Positions 1 to 9,135 are shown, counted from the first letter of the stretch. The stretch is DNA of 64,000 nt from Natronomicrosphaera sp040876735 (GCA_040876735.1 JBBDPC010000118.1:13752-77751), one strand, 5' to 3'. Notes: generated by a model from the letters alone, not told the origin. Translations and numbers: made by a program.

Positions 1-834
1 CTGGCCCGGATGAACCAGCCGTGTCGGGATGCCAGGCGTCGCGTGGTACAGCATGCCCGGCAGCGGTGTCGGGACACGCTGTCCATTGAGCAAGGGTGGA
101 TCATCGCAGGGCGACTCCAGCGTCAGCGAGGCAAAACGATCCGCGTGCTGCACATCGAATCGCCGACGAGCTTCCAGACTCACCGGCGTCTTGCGATCGT
201 CACCTGCGGCGGGCTCGCGCGTCGCTTCGCTGGCGAACGCCCACCCGCCGCTGCCGCCGACCACCCGCACCGCCAGAACATGCCGGCCCGCTTCCAGATC
301 CAACGTGAACTCGTGCCCGCGCTCCGTCAACCGCCAGGCATTCCCCCCCGACATGGTATGGAACCGGCATGTCCCGTCGACCCACCAGCGCATCCACCAA
401 TCAGCGCCGGCATGGATCGTCACACGCGCTGCTTCAGGCAGAGCCCACTCGGTCAACAGGTATGCTGCCTGGAAACTGCTGTGCCTGCCGAAACGCGACG
501 CCAGATCAATGACGCCATCGGCATTTGCAATCAGTTCAGTGCCGGTCAGCGTCCGCCCGTCGAGATGAAGCGCCTCGCCCGCTTGCCAGCGACGCAGTTG
601 CGAAGCCAGGGCCTTGTCTACTTGTTCGTCATCCTTCACGACGTCCTGATTCGGGAGCACGAAGGCGGTCCACTGTCTGGGCCAGTGCATCGGCTGACGC
701 AAGGGCATGAGTTCGGCCACCGCCGCGGTGGGTTCCCGATGCCAGGCGCTGTGTTTGCTCGCCCGCGCGGCGCGATATTCCCAATTCGATCCGGTGGTGA
801 GATCGACCACTGTGTCTGAACGGTCCGCATCCAT
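1..834 (-). CDS. Hypothetical protein, 3' part beyond left edge
   Basis: An open reading frame of 278 codons with no stop runs off the left edge, so the C-terminus is missing. I chose the ATG at 834 because GGAGG lies about 8 nt upstream. No signal peptide is visible. The middle (roughly residues 100-200) reads like a beta-sandwich or galactose-binding-like module, rich in Trp, with WWMRWWVDG followed by an EAGRHVLAVRVVGG strand pattern, as found in accessory domains of planctomycete glycoside hydrolases. No catalytic motif is seen in the visible part and I do not recognise the family. It is divergent from LacI-1, with a palindromic operator between them, so it is probably a LacI-1 target. 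The reading frame is supported by coherent translation; the function is unknown. Confidence 0.7.
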   Translation of the reverse strand, partial: MDADRSDTVVDLTTGSNWEYRAARASKHSAWHREPTAAVAELMPLRQPMHWPRQWTAFVLPNQDVVKDDEQVDKALASQLRRWQAGEALHLDGRTLTGTELIANADGVIDLASRFGRHSSFQAAYLLTEWALPEAARVTIHAGADWWMRWWVDGTCRFHTMSGGNAWRLTERGHEFTLDLEAGRHVLAVRVVGGSGGWAFASEATREPAAGDDRKTPVSLEARRRFDVQHADRFASLTLESPCDDPPLLNGQRVPTPLPGMLYHATPGIPTRLVHPGQ

Positions 835-1053
835 TGGTGTCCTCCAAACGACATCCTGCAGGCCCATCATAGCCCAGCCCGGACGTTCGTCTTCGCACGG
901 GTGACGCAGAGCCAGTTGGCTCGGAACGCGAGTCGTCATCCAGCCGTACGCGCTCGAACGCCCACCCTCGAGACTCGGCCTCATGCCACAGCAGAGGCCA
1001 TGCCTCGGCCACGGGGCGCGATGATTGACCAGCTCGATAGGCCATATTACCTT

Positions 1054-1071
1054 ATTTCAAACGATTGAAAT
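1054..1071. promoter_or_regulatory. Putative LacI-1 operator (inverted repeat)
   Basis: ATTTCAA-ACGA-TTGAAAT is a perfect 7-bp inverted repeat around a central CpG, the layout typical of LacI-family operators. It lies in the divergent intergenic region, 62 nt upstream of the LacI-1 start and 220 nt upstream of the opposing gene. It is AT-rich in a GC-rich region. Binding by LacI-1 is inferred. Confidence 0.6.
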
Positions 1072-1132
1072 TTGTGCGCAGGCTCTATGTTGTGGGAGCT
1101 ATTGCCGGTATTGGAGTTGCGTCGCATTGGCC

Positions 1133-2179
1133 GTGACCCTTCAACAGATTGCCGCGACCTCCGGCGTGCACCCGTCTTCGGTGTCGCGCATTCTCAACGG
1201 GAAAGAAACTCAGTACGGCATCGGCCGGCAGGCGGTTGAGAAGGTGCTCGGCGCGGCCCGGGCGTTGGGCTACCGGCCCAACGCCGCAGCGCAGGCCACG
1301 CGGACCGGCCGGTTCAATGCGGTGGCCTTGCTCCAGTCGCAGGCAGCGGGGCGGTCGACGCTGCCGATGCCGCTGTTGCAAGGCATCTGTGATGATCTGG
1401 CCGAGCAGGACATGCATCTGCTCATCACGCGTCTGCCGGACGCCAAGCTGACCGACGCCAGCGTCGTTCCGCGCCTGTTGCGCATGTGGCTGGCCGATGG
1501 ACTGCTGGTGAACTACACCGACCGCATCCCAGAGAAGATGATCGCATTGATCCGCAGCCATCAGATGCCCTCGGTCTGGATGAACACCAAGCTCGAGGCG
1601 GACTGCATTCACCTTGATGACCGCCGGGCGGGCCGGGAGGCCACCGAGCATCTGTTGGCGCTGGACCACCAGCGCATCGCTTACCTGGATGTCGCGCACA
1701 GCATGAAGACGTTGTGTCGCGATCACTACAGCGCGCGTGATCGGGCCGTCGGCTACAGCGAGGCGATGAAGGCGGCTGGGCTGACGCCACACGTAATGCG
1801 ATTCGATCGGCGGCCTTCGGAGGGTGAAGTTTCACCATGGGTGTGTCAGAACGTTTTCGACACGGCTGACCGTCCGACAGCGGTGATCGGCTATGGCTGG
1901 AAAGAGGTGTCGCATGTTGCGGTGGCGGCGTTGCAGCGTGGCGTGCAACTCGGGAAGGATCTGTCGCTGATGCACATGAGCACCGCGGGTGATCCGTCCG
2001 GCAGCCGGTTGGGCGGGATCACCTTCACGCATATGGCGGCGGAACTGAGAGCGATGGCCCGTGAGGCGGTGCAGATGTTGCTTGAGAAAATCGTCGATCC
2101 ACAAACCACGCTCGCCCCGCGAACATTGCCGTTCACCCACATCGAAGGGCTGACCACGGGCCGCCGGCGTGACGCGTGA
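1133..2179 (+). CDS. LacI-family transcriptional regulator (LacI-1)
   Basis: A sugar-responsive repressor of 348 aa. The start is set at GTG 1133, giving VTLQQIAATSGV, the canonical LacI N-terminus; a longer in-frame extension to 1025 would add 36 residues outside the family. The helix-turn-helix is at about residues 4-24 (VHPSSVSRILNG), the hinge region is at about 45-60 with GYRPNAAAQA, and a periplasmic-binding-protein-like effector domain follows. The effector half shares the blocks ADGLLVNY, DC-x3-DD-x2-AGR-x-ATEHLL and RIAYLD with the other three LacI genes of this window, so the four are paralogues. It is followed after 106 nt by a Hyi-like isomerase and is divergent from the left-edge gene. 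The ligand is unknown. Confidence 0.9.
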   Translation: MTLQQIAATSGVHPSSVSRILNGKETQYGIGRQAVEKVLGAARALGYRPNAAAQATRTGRFNAVALLQSQAAGRSTLPMPLLQGICDDLAEQDMHLLITRLPDAKLTDASVVPRLLRMWLADGLLVNYTDRIPEKMIALIRSHQMPSVWMNTKLEADCIHLDDRRAGREATEHLLALDHQRIAYLDVAHSMKTLCRDHYSARDRAVGYSEAMKAAGLTPHVMRFDRRPSEGEVSPWVCQNVFDTADRPTAVIGYGWKEVSHVAVAALQRGVQLGKDLSLMHMSTAGDPSGSRLGGITFTHMAAELRAMAREAVQMLLEKIVDPQTTLAPRTLPFTHIEGLTTGRRRDA

Positions 2180-2285
2180 CAGGTTCTCGCATGGACGGAA
2201 GTTCTCTTGGATGCCGATTCCCACGAAGTCGTCGACACCGGCGGCAACCCCCGCAATTGATCCACATCCGGTATAAGGAACTCCC

Positions 2286-3074
2286 ATGGCCATCAAGCAA
2301 AGCGTCGTTGTCCCGATCTTTCACGAGCCGGACCAGCCCAGGGAGGCGTTCTGCCAGCAGATGGCGGAGGTCGGCCTGGACGGGATCGAACTCTGGGGCC
2401 GGGCGGAGTGCACCGCCTGGGCCGAGGCGGCGCGGTCGGCGGGATTGACGCTGGTCAGCTTCGTGGGGCACGGCACGCTTGAGCACGGCCTGAACGATCC
2501 CGACGCCCATGACCGCATTGAGCAGGAGTTGCGCGACGCGATCGACGTCGCCGCCGCGCATGGCGTGCCAGGCGTGATCGCCTTTGCGGGTAACCGCCGC
2601 ACCGGGCAGAGCGACTACGACGGCATGGTTGTCTGCGCCAAGGGGCTTCGTCGCATCGCTGGCTACGCGGAGGAGCAAGGTGTCAACATCAACGTTGAGC
2701 TGCTCAACTCACGCGTCGATCACCCCGCCTACCTCGCCGACGCGAGCGACTGGGGCTATGCCTTGTGCGAAATGGTCGATCGTCCGCGCGTTAAATTGCT
2801 GTTTGACATTTACCACATGCAGATCATGGAGGGCAATGTCATTGCCAACCTCCAGCGCGGGATTCGGTGGATTGGTCACGTTCATACCGCCGGCGTCCCG
2901 GGCCGGCACGACCTGGACGACACACAGGAACTGAACTACACCGGCATCTGTCGAGCCCTGGCCGAGGCGGGCTATGACGGCTACGTGGGGCACGAATTCT
3001 GGCCGCGCGGCGAAAAGCTCGCGGCGCTGCGCCAGGCACGTGCGTTGTGCGACGTCGGCATTTCGGCACGGTAG
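2286..3074 (+). CDS. Hydroxypyruvate isomerase-like TIM-barrel protein
   Basis: A 262-aa member of the Hyi branch of the AP-endonuclease-2/xylose-isomerase-like TIM barrels, which interconvert hydroxypyruvate and tartronate semialdehyde or isomerise related keto sugars. Family marks are NINVELLNSRVDHP (Glu138 a likely metal/catalytic ligand), LLFDIYHMQIMEGN (Asp174, His177), HVHTAGVPGRHDLDD (His200) and GYVGHEFWP (Glu237). The length matches the family. It is cytoplasmic, with no signal peptide. It follows LacI-1 in the same direction and may be part of its regulon. The exact substrate cannot be told from sequence; in this sugar-acid context a role in handling short keto-acids or ketoses is plausible. 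Confidence 0.85.
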   Translation: MAIKQSVVVPIFHEPDQPREAFCQQMAEVGLDGIELWGRAECTAWAEAARSAGLTLVSFVGHGTLEHGLNDPDAHDRIEQELRDAIDVAAAHGVPGVIAFAGNRRTGQSDYDGMVVCAKGLRRIAGYAEEQGVNINVELLNSRVDHPAYLADASDWGYALCEMVDRPRVKLLFDIYHMQIMEGNVIANLQRGIRWIGHVHTAGVPGRHDLDDTQELNYTGICRALAEAGYDGYVGHEFWPRGEKLAALRQARALCDVGISAR

Positions 3075-3134
3075 ATCAGTGCCGTCTCACCATCTGGACC
3101 CATGCTTACGACGGACCAGCGCCCGAACACCGCC

Positions 3135-4466
3135 CTACACGTCCCACTGGTTGTGGAGAATCGCCATTGCTCGCTTCTGGCACGGCGGGACGGGGATCCC
3201 GCGGAGCAACGGATCATCGGTGGCGTGCATCCACTGCCGCAACCGATCTTTGAGGTCAGACAGGACGTCGGCGTGAGCCGGATCGTCGCACAGGTTGCGC
3301 AGTTGCAGCGGATCGTCCTGGAGGTCGTAGAGTTCCAGCGGCGGCGCGGCGCCATGCGGCGTGAAGTGATGCCACGGCTCGGTCACCTCGGGGATGAGCG
3401 CGAGTCCCTGCTCCGTGGAGAAAGGCTTGTCCGTGGTGGCGTTGAGGATCAGGCGGTGTCGATCTGAGCGAACACCGCGCCGCGGCGCGAAAAAGGGGGC
3501 ATTGAAGAAGGTGAGTTCGGCGAAGACCTGCTCGTTGGGCGTAAACGGCTCCGCATCAAGCAACGGCCGGTAGCTGCGCCCCTGCACTCGATCCGGCCGA
3601 TCCAGATTCAGTGCATCGAGAATCATGGGGGTGTGGTCCATGTGGCTGATCAGTTCTTGATAGACCTTGCCGCCGGTCCAGCCTCGGGCCGGCCAACGGA
3701 CCAGCAGCGCCGCTTCCATCGCTGCTTCGTATAGCGAGCCTTTCGCTCGCGGGAACGGGATGCCGTGGTCCGCGGTGAACAGGACGAGCGTGTTGTCCGC
3801 CTGGCCTGATTCCTCCAGCGCGACAAGCACCCGTTCGATCCCGGTGTTGAGGCTGCGGATCGCGCCCTGGAAGGCGGCAAAGCGTTGACGCGCCGCGTCG
3901 TTGTCGATCAGCCAGGGCGGAACGGTGACGCCCCGGCTGTCATCGGGCGTCGCGCCGCCCCAGTCAAAAGGCGTGTGCGGCTCGAAGAAACCGAGGTGGA
4001 AGTACCAGGGATCGCCCGCCGTCCCCGCCGCGGCGGTTGTGTGAATGCGCTGCGCGGCGATCTCGGCGATCTCGGCGGCCGTCCCCTGCGGATCGACATG
4101 ATGTGCGGTATAGCCCCAGCGCGTGGCGGGGCTGTGCGTTTCGTGCATCGTGCCAAACTGCTCGCACCGGTAGCCGGCCTCGGCGAGGTAACCGGCCAGA
4201 TGCACCTCATCGTCGTTCATGTCCCAACCGAAGCCGCCATGGGCCAGCCCGTTGACGCCCGTGCTGTGGGGACAGCGCCCGGTGAAGATCGACGCCCGGC
4301 TGGGGCTGCAGAACGGCGCGGTGCAGAACGCACGATCGAAACGCACCCCTTCTTCAGCCAGCCGATCCAGCGCCGGCGTGTGAACGGTTGAAACGCCGTA
4401 GCATCCCAGGTGCCGGCCGATGTCGTGGGAAGTGATGAGCAGGATGTTGGGACGTGCGTCAGTCAT
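3135..4466 (-). CDS. S1-type sulfatase (formylglycine-dependent)
   Basis: A 443-aa alkaline-phosphatase-superfamily sulfatase that hydrolyses sulfate esters, probably on a polysaccharide. PNILLITSHD opens the fold, and C53-S-P-S-R is the C-x-P-x-R motif whose Cys is converted to formylglycine. LVLFTADHG further on supplies metal ligands. I chose ATG 4466 (MTDARPN) with AGGA upstream; the longer form needs a TTG start. No obvious signal peptide is seen, so either the enzyme acts on imported oligosaccharides or export is cryptic. It is divergent from LacI-2 with twin operator-like repeats between them, which suggests substrate induction. It converges with the Hyi-like gene, 60 nt between stops. 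The sulfatase sub-family is not resolved. Confidence 0.92.
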   Translation of the reverse strand: MTDARPNILLITSHDIGRHLGCYGVSTVHTPALDRLAEEGVRFDRAFCTAPFCSPSRASIFTGRCPHSTGVNGLAHGGFGWDMNDDEVHLAGYLAEAGYRCEQFGTMHETHSPATRWGYTAHHVDPQGTAAEIAEIAAQRIHTTAAAGTAGDPWYFHLGFFEPHTPFDWGGATPDDSRGVTVPPWLIDNDAARQRFAAFQGAIRSLNTGIERVLVALEESGQADNTLVLFTADHGIPFPRAKGSLYEAAMEAALLVRWPARGWTGGKVYQELISHMDHTPMILDALNLDRPDRVQGRSYRPLLDAEPFTPNEQVFAELTFFNAPFFAPRRGVRSDRHRLILNATTDKPFSTEQGLALIPEVTEPWHHFTPHGAAPPLELYDLQDDPLQLRNLCDDPAHADVLSDLKDRLRQWMHATDDPLLRGIPVPPCQKRAMAILHNQWDV

Positions 4467-4546
4467 GTCGCATTCGGTCCTGTTGTTCAATCAGTGGGTG
4501 GATTTCTGTTGACCGACCTTGGCGCGGGAGGCCGTGCCAAGTAAAA

Positions 4547-4564
4547 TAACAACGTTCTCAAATT
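4547..4564. promoter_or_regulatory. Putative LacI-2 operator, copy 1
   Basis: TAACAACGTTCTCAAATT. It is a pseudo-palindrome around a central CpG and matches 16 of 18 positions of a second copy starting 23 bp further on, about two helical turns. It lies in the intergenic region between the divergent sulfatase and LacI-2. Confidence 0.5.
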
Positions 4565-4569
4565 ATTTC

Positions 4570-4587
4570 TAACAACGCTCTCAATTT
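4570..4587. promoter_or_regulatory. Putative LacI-2 operator, copy 2
   Basis: TAACAACGCTCTCAATTT, the second direct copy. The pair sits 80-140 nt upstream of both divergent starts, on an AT-rich island in a GC-rich sequence, as expected for a regulator site overlapping two promoters. Confidence 0.5.
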
Positions 4588-4683
4588 TACTTTTGCTGCA
4601 CGGCCCCTCTCGCACGATGGACACGCGAAACCGGCCAGCATGTCGGCCTCAATGACGGCCCTTTTTCTTCAGGACACCTCGCG

Positions 4684-5757
4684 ATGGTCACACTGGCTGA
4701 AATCGCTCAACAGGTTGGAGTTTCAACGCACACGGTTTCCCGCGTGCTCAACGGCGGGTTCAAGGGCACTTACCCCAAGGTGGTTCGCCGGGCCGAGCGG
4801 ATCCGGCAGGTCGCCGAGGAACTGGGGTACCGGCCCAATGCCGCGGCGCAGGCGGTCTGCAGCGGGCGTTTCGGCGTTCTTGGGTTGCTGATGAGTTGGA
4901 CGAGGCACTACAGCCATCTGCCCCACCAGCTTTTGAGCGGCCTGCACGACGCCGCTGAAAGCTGGGGCGAGCATTTGGCGCTGGGGCGCGTCCCCGATGA
5001 AAAGCTGTCGCAAGAAGGCTGGTTGCCTGAAATTCTGCGGCGGTGGTCGGTGGACGGCCTGCTGATTAACTACCACTATCACCTGCCGGCGGGTATGGCT
5101 GAGCAGATTCGGCGTCGCCGCATTCCGGCGGTGTGGATCAACGCGGATCAGCCGTTCGATTGCGTTCGCCCCGACGATGCCGACGCCGGCCGTCGCCTGA
5201 CTGAGCATCTGCTCGAGCGCGGCCACCAGCGGATCGCGTATATGGACCGCTCGCACGGCCAGGCGGAACTGGCCCAGGAGCACTACAGCGCCGTCGACCG
5301 CGCCGCGGGCTATGAACTGGCGATGCGCAATGCCCGCCTCACCCCCCGCATCGTTCGTCCGGATCGCAAACTTGGACATCCCGAATCGTTCGAGCACGCT
5401 CGAGCGCTGTGGCGGAGTGAGGATCGCCCAAGCGCGGTGATTACTTACGCACTTCCTCACGCTGAAATCGTCACTGTCGCCGCGGTGATGGAAGGCTTGG
5501 TGTGCGGCCGAGACCTGGAGGTGGGGACGTTCGACACCACGCCCGCGCAACCGCATTTCGGCTACGCGCCGATCACGATGGTCGAGCCCTACCGCGATCT
5601 CGGACACGCCGCGGTAACGATGCTCCATCAAAAGATCCAGCGGCCTGAGCAGCAACGCCCGGTGAGCAAGCTGCCTTTCCGGCTGGTGACGGACGACACC
5701 GCCACTTCGCCCCAGACGCCGACGGCGGGAGGCCCGGCAACTCCCAAGGTCCAGTAG
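4684..5757 (+). CDS. LacI-family transcriptional regulator (LacI-2)
   Basis: 357 aa. It begins MVTLAEIAQQVGVSTHTVSRVLNG, a textbook LacI helix-turn-helix, then GYRPNAAAQA at the hinge and an effector domain with VDGLLINY, FDC-x3-DDADAGRRLTEHLL and RIAYMDRSH. AGGA lies about 11 nt before the ATG. A Pro/Thr-rich tail of about 20 residues follows the last conserved helix. It is divergent from the S1 sulfatase and is followed at 72 nt by a PEP-CTERM gene, then a pseudopilin, the same order as after LacI-3 and LacI-4. It probably responds to a sugar released from a sulfated glycan; the ligand is unknown. Confidence 0.92.
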   Translation: MVTLAEIAQQVGVSTHTVSRVLNGGFKGTYPKVVRRAERIRQVAEELGYRPNAAAQAVCSGRFGVLGLLMSWTRHYSHLPHQLLSGLHDAAESWGEHLALGRVPDEKLSQEGWLPEILRRWSVDGLLINYHYHLPAGMAEQIRRRRIPAVWINADQPFDCVRPDDADAGRRLTEHLLERGHQRIAYMDRSHGQAELAQEHYSAVDRAAGYELAMRNARLTPRIVRPDRKLGHPESFEHARALWRSEDRPSAVITYALPHAEIVTVAAVMEGLVCGRDLEVGTFDTTPAQPHFGYAPITMVEPYRDLGHAAVTMLHQKIQRPEQQRPVSKLPFRLVTDDTATSPQTPTAGGPATPKVQ

Positions 5758-5829
5758 GAAATGCCCATCTCACCGTTGTCACGTAAAGCAGCGGTTTCGT
5801 TTCTTTTCTCATTTGCAGGAGGATTTGTC

Positions 5830-6717
5830 ATGACTCGCAACACACTTTCCCTCACGTTGGGCGGGCTTTTAGTCGGCACCGCAAGCCTGCTGGGCTCACC
5901 CGCGCCAGCCGCCACCACGGTCGACAGCGGCTCGTGGTACGACACGGGCAACTGGGACACCGGCGCACTGCCCGGAGATGGCGACACCGAGGACGCGTTC
6001 ATCGACAGCGCTCACACGATTGACGTCGACCAGGCAGGCTCATCGACCCAGGATGTCTCCGGCACCTTGCGCAATGTCTACGTCAATGGCACGCTCAACG
6101 TGACCGCCGGCACGCTCGCGACCGATGGCGGCGGAGCCAACGGTCGCCTTCACATTGGCGACACGGCCAGTGGGATGGGAAACCAGAGCGGTGGGACCGT
6201 CGATCTGCGAAGGGATCTCGTTATTCAAACTGGCAGCACCTATCAGATCACCGACGGTTCCCTCCAGATCGGCGGCGACTTCACGCTCGATGGCACATTC
6301 ACAGCGATCGGTTCCAGCCCCGTCATCGCCCTGGGGGGCGGCGATGACATGCTCGGCAGCGGAACGCTGAATTTCATTGCCGACGCCAACGGTGTGGCCA
6401 CCATCGATATCCCCGATGACGGCGATGGCACCGTGATCGAGAACATGGACCTGGTCGTGGACCTCCTCAGTTATGACACGGGCAACGGTACCGAGATCGA
6501 TCTCATCAACTACAAGCGGATCAGCGGCGCTGGTGCGTTCAACTCCGTGACGATTCAAAACGGCACCGCCGACATTGAGTACGGCCACATCAGCGGGCCC
6601 GGCGGACCGTCCACGATCAAGCTTACGAATGTCGCCCCCATCCCCGAGCCAGCGAGTTTGGCGCTGCTGGGCCTCGGCGGGTTGATGATCGCCAGCCGGC
6701 GTCGGCGTCAGGCCTGA
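5830..6717 (+). CDS. PEP-CTERM sorting domain protein
   Basis: A secreted or surface-sorted protein of 295 aa. I chose ATG 5830 because it follows a strong AGGAGG and starts a signal peptide (about residues 1-28, ending near SPAPAA). The body is rich in Gly, Asp, Thr and Ser with repeated short strands (LNVTAGTL, GGDFTLDGTF), suggesting an extracellular beta-solenoid of the autotransporter-associated type. The C-terminus has PEPASLALLGLGG, a hydrophobic helix and SRRRRQA, the tripartite PEP-CTERM signal processed by exosortase. It is the second gene of a LacI / PEP-CTERM / pseudopilin cassette. The binding target is unknown. Confidence 0.9.
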   Translation: MTRNTLSLTLGGLLVGTASLLGSPAPAATTVDSGSWYDTGNWDTGALPGDGDTEDAFIDSAHTIDVDQAGSSTQDVSGTLRNVYVNGTLNVTAGTLATDGGGANGRLHIGDTASGMGNQSGGTVDLRRDLVIQTGSTYQITDGSLQIGGDFTLDGTFTAIGSSPVIALGGGDDMLGSGTLNFIADANGVATIDIPDDGDGTVIENMDLVVDLLSYDTGNGTEIDLINYKRISGAGAFNSVTIQNGTADIEYGHISGPGGPSTIKLTNVAPIPEPASLALLGLGGLMIASRRRRQA

Positions 6718-6799
6718 ATGGAGTCCCGAACGACGCCGCCTCCGTCGGAAACGGCCGGGGCGGCCTTATCGTCCCCAATTTCCTTTCAAGGAGTTCCTC

Positions 6800-7498
6800 A
6801 TGTTTCGCGACGCGCACAAGATGCCTGCCTTCACACTCATCGAGCTTCTGGTGGTTATTTCGATCATTGCGCTGCTGATCGCACTCCTCCTGCCGGCGCT
6901 GCAGCAAGCTCGGGAAGTTGCTCGTCGCACGCAATGCGCGGCAAATGTGCGACAGATCAACCTTGGACACCATATGTACGCCAACGACCATGGTGAGACC
7001 TATGCCCCGTCCGCGCCGGTGCTCGGCACCGGCGGCCACGCGTCGAACATCCGGCGATCTGGAATGTGGGTCGGTCATGGCCTGCTGTGGCATTACGACT
7101 ACATCAAGGACGCGCGGGCTTTTTATGATCCCGCCTGGGATCCCGAGGATAGCGCGACCTATGGCGGCTCGGACGGCTGGCCCACGAATGGCGATCCAGA
7201 AGATGAAGACGGGATCGTCAGCAACTACTACATCCGCAACACGATCGAAGACAGCAACGGAGACTCACGGACGGTGAGCACCCTCGATGACTCCCATGTG
7301 AGTGCGCTGGTGGGCAACTTCGGCTCTGCGGAAAGACGCCACCGCGGCGAGGGGCACAATGTCGCCTTTGCCGACGGCCATGCCGCATGGCGTGCGGACA
7401 GCGAGGGACTTTACAATCTCTCTGAGTACAGTTGGCCTGGGCACAAGAGTCTTGAGGCTTACTATCTGGACGTGCTCGACAAGCCTTGGGGTAACTGA
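6800..7498 (+). CDS. Type II secretion pseudopilin-like protein
   Basis: 232 aa with a prepilin leader ending before FTLIELLVVISIIALL, where the mature N-terminus would carry Phe and Glu5, followed by one long hydrophobic helix (to about residue 36). The C-terminal signature HNVAFADGHAAW belongs to the planctomycete/lentisphaere H-X-DG pseudopilin family. It would be processed by a prepilin peptidase and act at the inner membrane or as a pseudopilus tip. It lies 82 nt after the PEP-CTERM gene and before a secreted unknown, in apparent operon. It is closely related over its full length to the pseudopilin at 44727, both ending in YYLDVLDKPWGN or YWVDVLDKPWAN. Confidence 0.93.
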   Translation: MFRDAHKMPAFTLIELLVVISIIALLIALLLPALQQAREVARRTQCAANVRQINLGHHMYANDHGETYAPSAPVLGTGGHASNIRRSGMWVGHGLLWHYDYIKDARAFYDPAWDPEDSATYGGSDGWPTNGDPEDEDGIVSNYYIRNTIEDSNGDSRTVSTLDDSHVSALVGNFGSAERRHRGEGHNVAFADGHAAWRADSEGLYNLSEYSWPGHKSLEAYYLDVLDKPWGN

Positions 7499-7550
7499 TT
7501 TCGCTACGTGTCAAACTGAGATTCGCTCATCTAATTGTGAAGGATGATTC

Positions 7551-9134
7551 ATGCCAAGGCACCCGATGATGGGTCTGTGTACTGCTTTGTTCCTGTTTCT
7601 TGGAGTCGGTTCGGTTGCTTCCGCGGTCGAGCAAGGCGCAGGCACGGTGACACTTGTCGATGGTGCGCAGGTTGAAGCCGAAGTGCTGTTCGAGCATCCG
7701 GCGGTCGAACGGCTCATCGTCCGCTCACCGGAGCATCGCACGGTGCAGAGCCTGGACCTGGAACAGGTGCATGCCGTGACGGTGAACGGCCGCACGACGA
7801 CTTACGCCGACCGTCGTGAATTGAGCGAACCCGAGCGGATTGAACGGGAGCGCAACGGCCTCTGGGGCGATGAGGCGGGCGAGGGTCAACTCGGGCGGTA
7901 TGCCAGGGAATCGTGGGACCCGCGGCCACTGCTCGTCTGGGCCCAGCCGGGCACGAGCGGCGACGCAATGGATGCGGCGAACTGGCTGGATGAGCACGGC
8001 GAGCCGCTGGCCGAGATGCCCTGGCAGGAAGGGCAACGCGGCCGTCGACGGAGTGCAGGAAGGGCGTTCGATGGCGATGTGCTACTGCCCGCGGCGGCGG
8101 ACACCTACGAAGTGCTCCAGCCAGGCCAGCGCGATCACCTGGAGCCGGTCGCGCTGCGTCACCTCACGGTCGAAGCCAACGCCAGCTACCGCGTGCGCTA
8201 CACCGTCCACGGCAACCTGTGGGTCAAAGACGACGCCGCTCTCGGCAAAGGTACGCAGACCGGCGGCCTGGGCAGCGGCGACACCAACAAGCACACCTTC
8301 GCACGGTTCTGCAACTACCACGACGAGCCCGAGCATCAGGACGCGGTGCCGCCGGAGAATCGATGGGCCTACGCTCCAATCATTTCCCATTGGGTCCGGA
8401 TCGACACCGGCGAGCAAGGCAGCCTGGAGATCGTCGGGCAAAGCCGGGGCCCCAGCGACCGCGCCACGCTCAGGCGAGGCCAACTGATCATTTCCAAAGA
8501 CAGCTATCTCGGCAATGGGCCTCGCGGCAGCTTTTACAACGAGCCGGGCACGACCGTGGTCCTGCTCGACGGCGCCCGCATCGGCAGCCCCATGGCGTTG
8601 AACTCGAACAACCGGGCCACGTATGGGATCGGTGGAACGCTGCTGTTCGGCCATCCTGACAAGCCACTGACGCGCGACCTTATTTTCAGTGCGACTCACT
8701 TTCCCAAGGACGAGATTCAGCCTGACGCCTCACCGGCCGATCGGACCAGTGGTGCAAGTTTCGTCCTCGGGCCCGAAGGGCGCATGGTCGTCCACAGTGT
8801 CGACCCGGCCCGGGCGCGGGTTGTTTTCCGACCCCGCTCCAGGCTACTTCCGGTCAGCCAGTATGCCGTCGACCGCGAATACTGGCGGCACATCGACCGC
8901 CGGGGCGACACCTACTATCCCCCCAAGCCCGAGTTCTGGGAATTGCCGGATATTCCCACCGGCGTCGCCGCCGTCTTCCGCGGTCAGACCGACTTCAACG
9001 GCGTACACTTCGACGGCTTCTACGAACACGGCATCGTCGTCCGGGCCCAAGATCGCCAGCGCTGGCAGAATGTGACCTTCGGCGACCATAACTACGCCGA
9101 GCGCGGCAAGCTTTTCCGCGATTTGGAGCCGTAA
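7551..9134 (+). CDS. Secreted beta-rich protein of unknown family (copy 1 of 3)
   Basis: 527 aa with a signal peptide (about residues 1-26, ending GSVASA). An N-terminal module of about 70 residues (GTVTLVDGAQVEAEVLF, then VQSLDLEQVHAVTV) resembles small SH3-like barrels. A long beta-rich region follows, with blocks GNLWVKDDA, TQTGGLGSGDTNKHTFARF, ISHWVRIDTGEQG, GNGPRGSFY, GTLLFGHPDKPLTRDL and IPTGVAAVFRGQTDFNGV. I recognise no catalytic motif or named family. The gene at 45870 is a full-length paralogue with two extra C-terminal domains, and 50130 is a deleted third copy. The gene follows the pseudopilin by 52 nt, so it may be a cargo or partner of that surface system. Confidence 0.85.
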   Translation: MPRHPMMGLCTALFLFLGVGSVASAVEQGAGTVTLVDGAQVEAEVLFEHPAVERLIVRSPEHRTVQSLDLEQVHAVTVNGRTTTYADRRELSEPERIERERNGLWGDEAGEGQLGRYARESWDPRPLLVWAQPGTSGDAMDAANWLDEHGEPLAEMPWQEGQRGRRRSAGRAFDGDVLLPAAADTYEVLQPGQRDHLEPVALRHLTVEANASYRVRYTVHGNLWVKDDAALGKGTQTGGLGSGDTNKHTFARFCNYHDEPEHQDAVPPENRWAYAPIISHWVRIDTGEQGSLEIVGQSRGPSDRATLRRGQLIISKDSYLGNGPRGSFYNEPGTTVVLLDGARIGSPMALNSNNRATYGIGGTLLFGHPDKPLTRDLIFSATHFPKDEIQPDASPADRTSGASFVLGPEGRMVVHSVDPARARVVFRPRSRLLPVSQYAVDREYWRHIDRRGDTYYPPKPEFWELPDIPTGVAAVFRGQTDFNGVHFDGFYEHGIVVRAQDRQRWQNVTFGDHNYAERGKLFRDLEP

Positions 9135-9135
9135 G

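Noticed and set aside
10..819. 269-codon plus-strand frame at the left edge
   Set aside because: It is the codon-for-codon complement of the minus-strand gene that has GGAGG and coherent protein composition.
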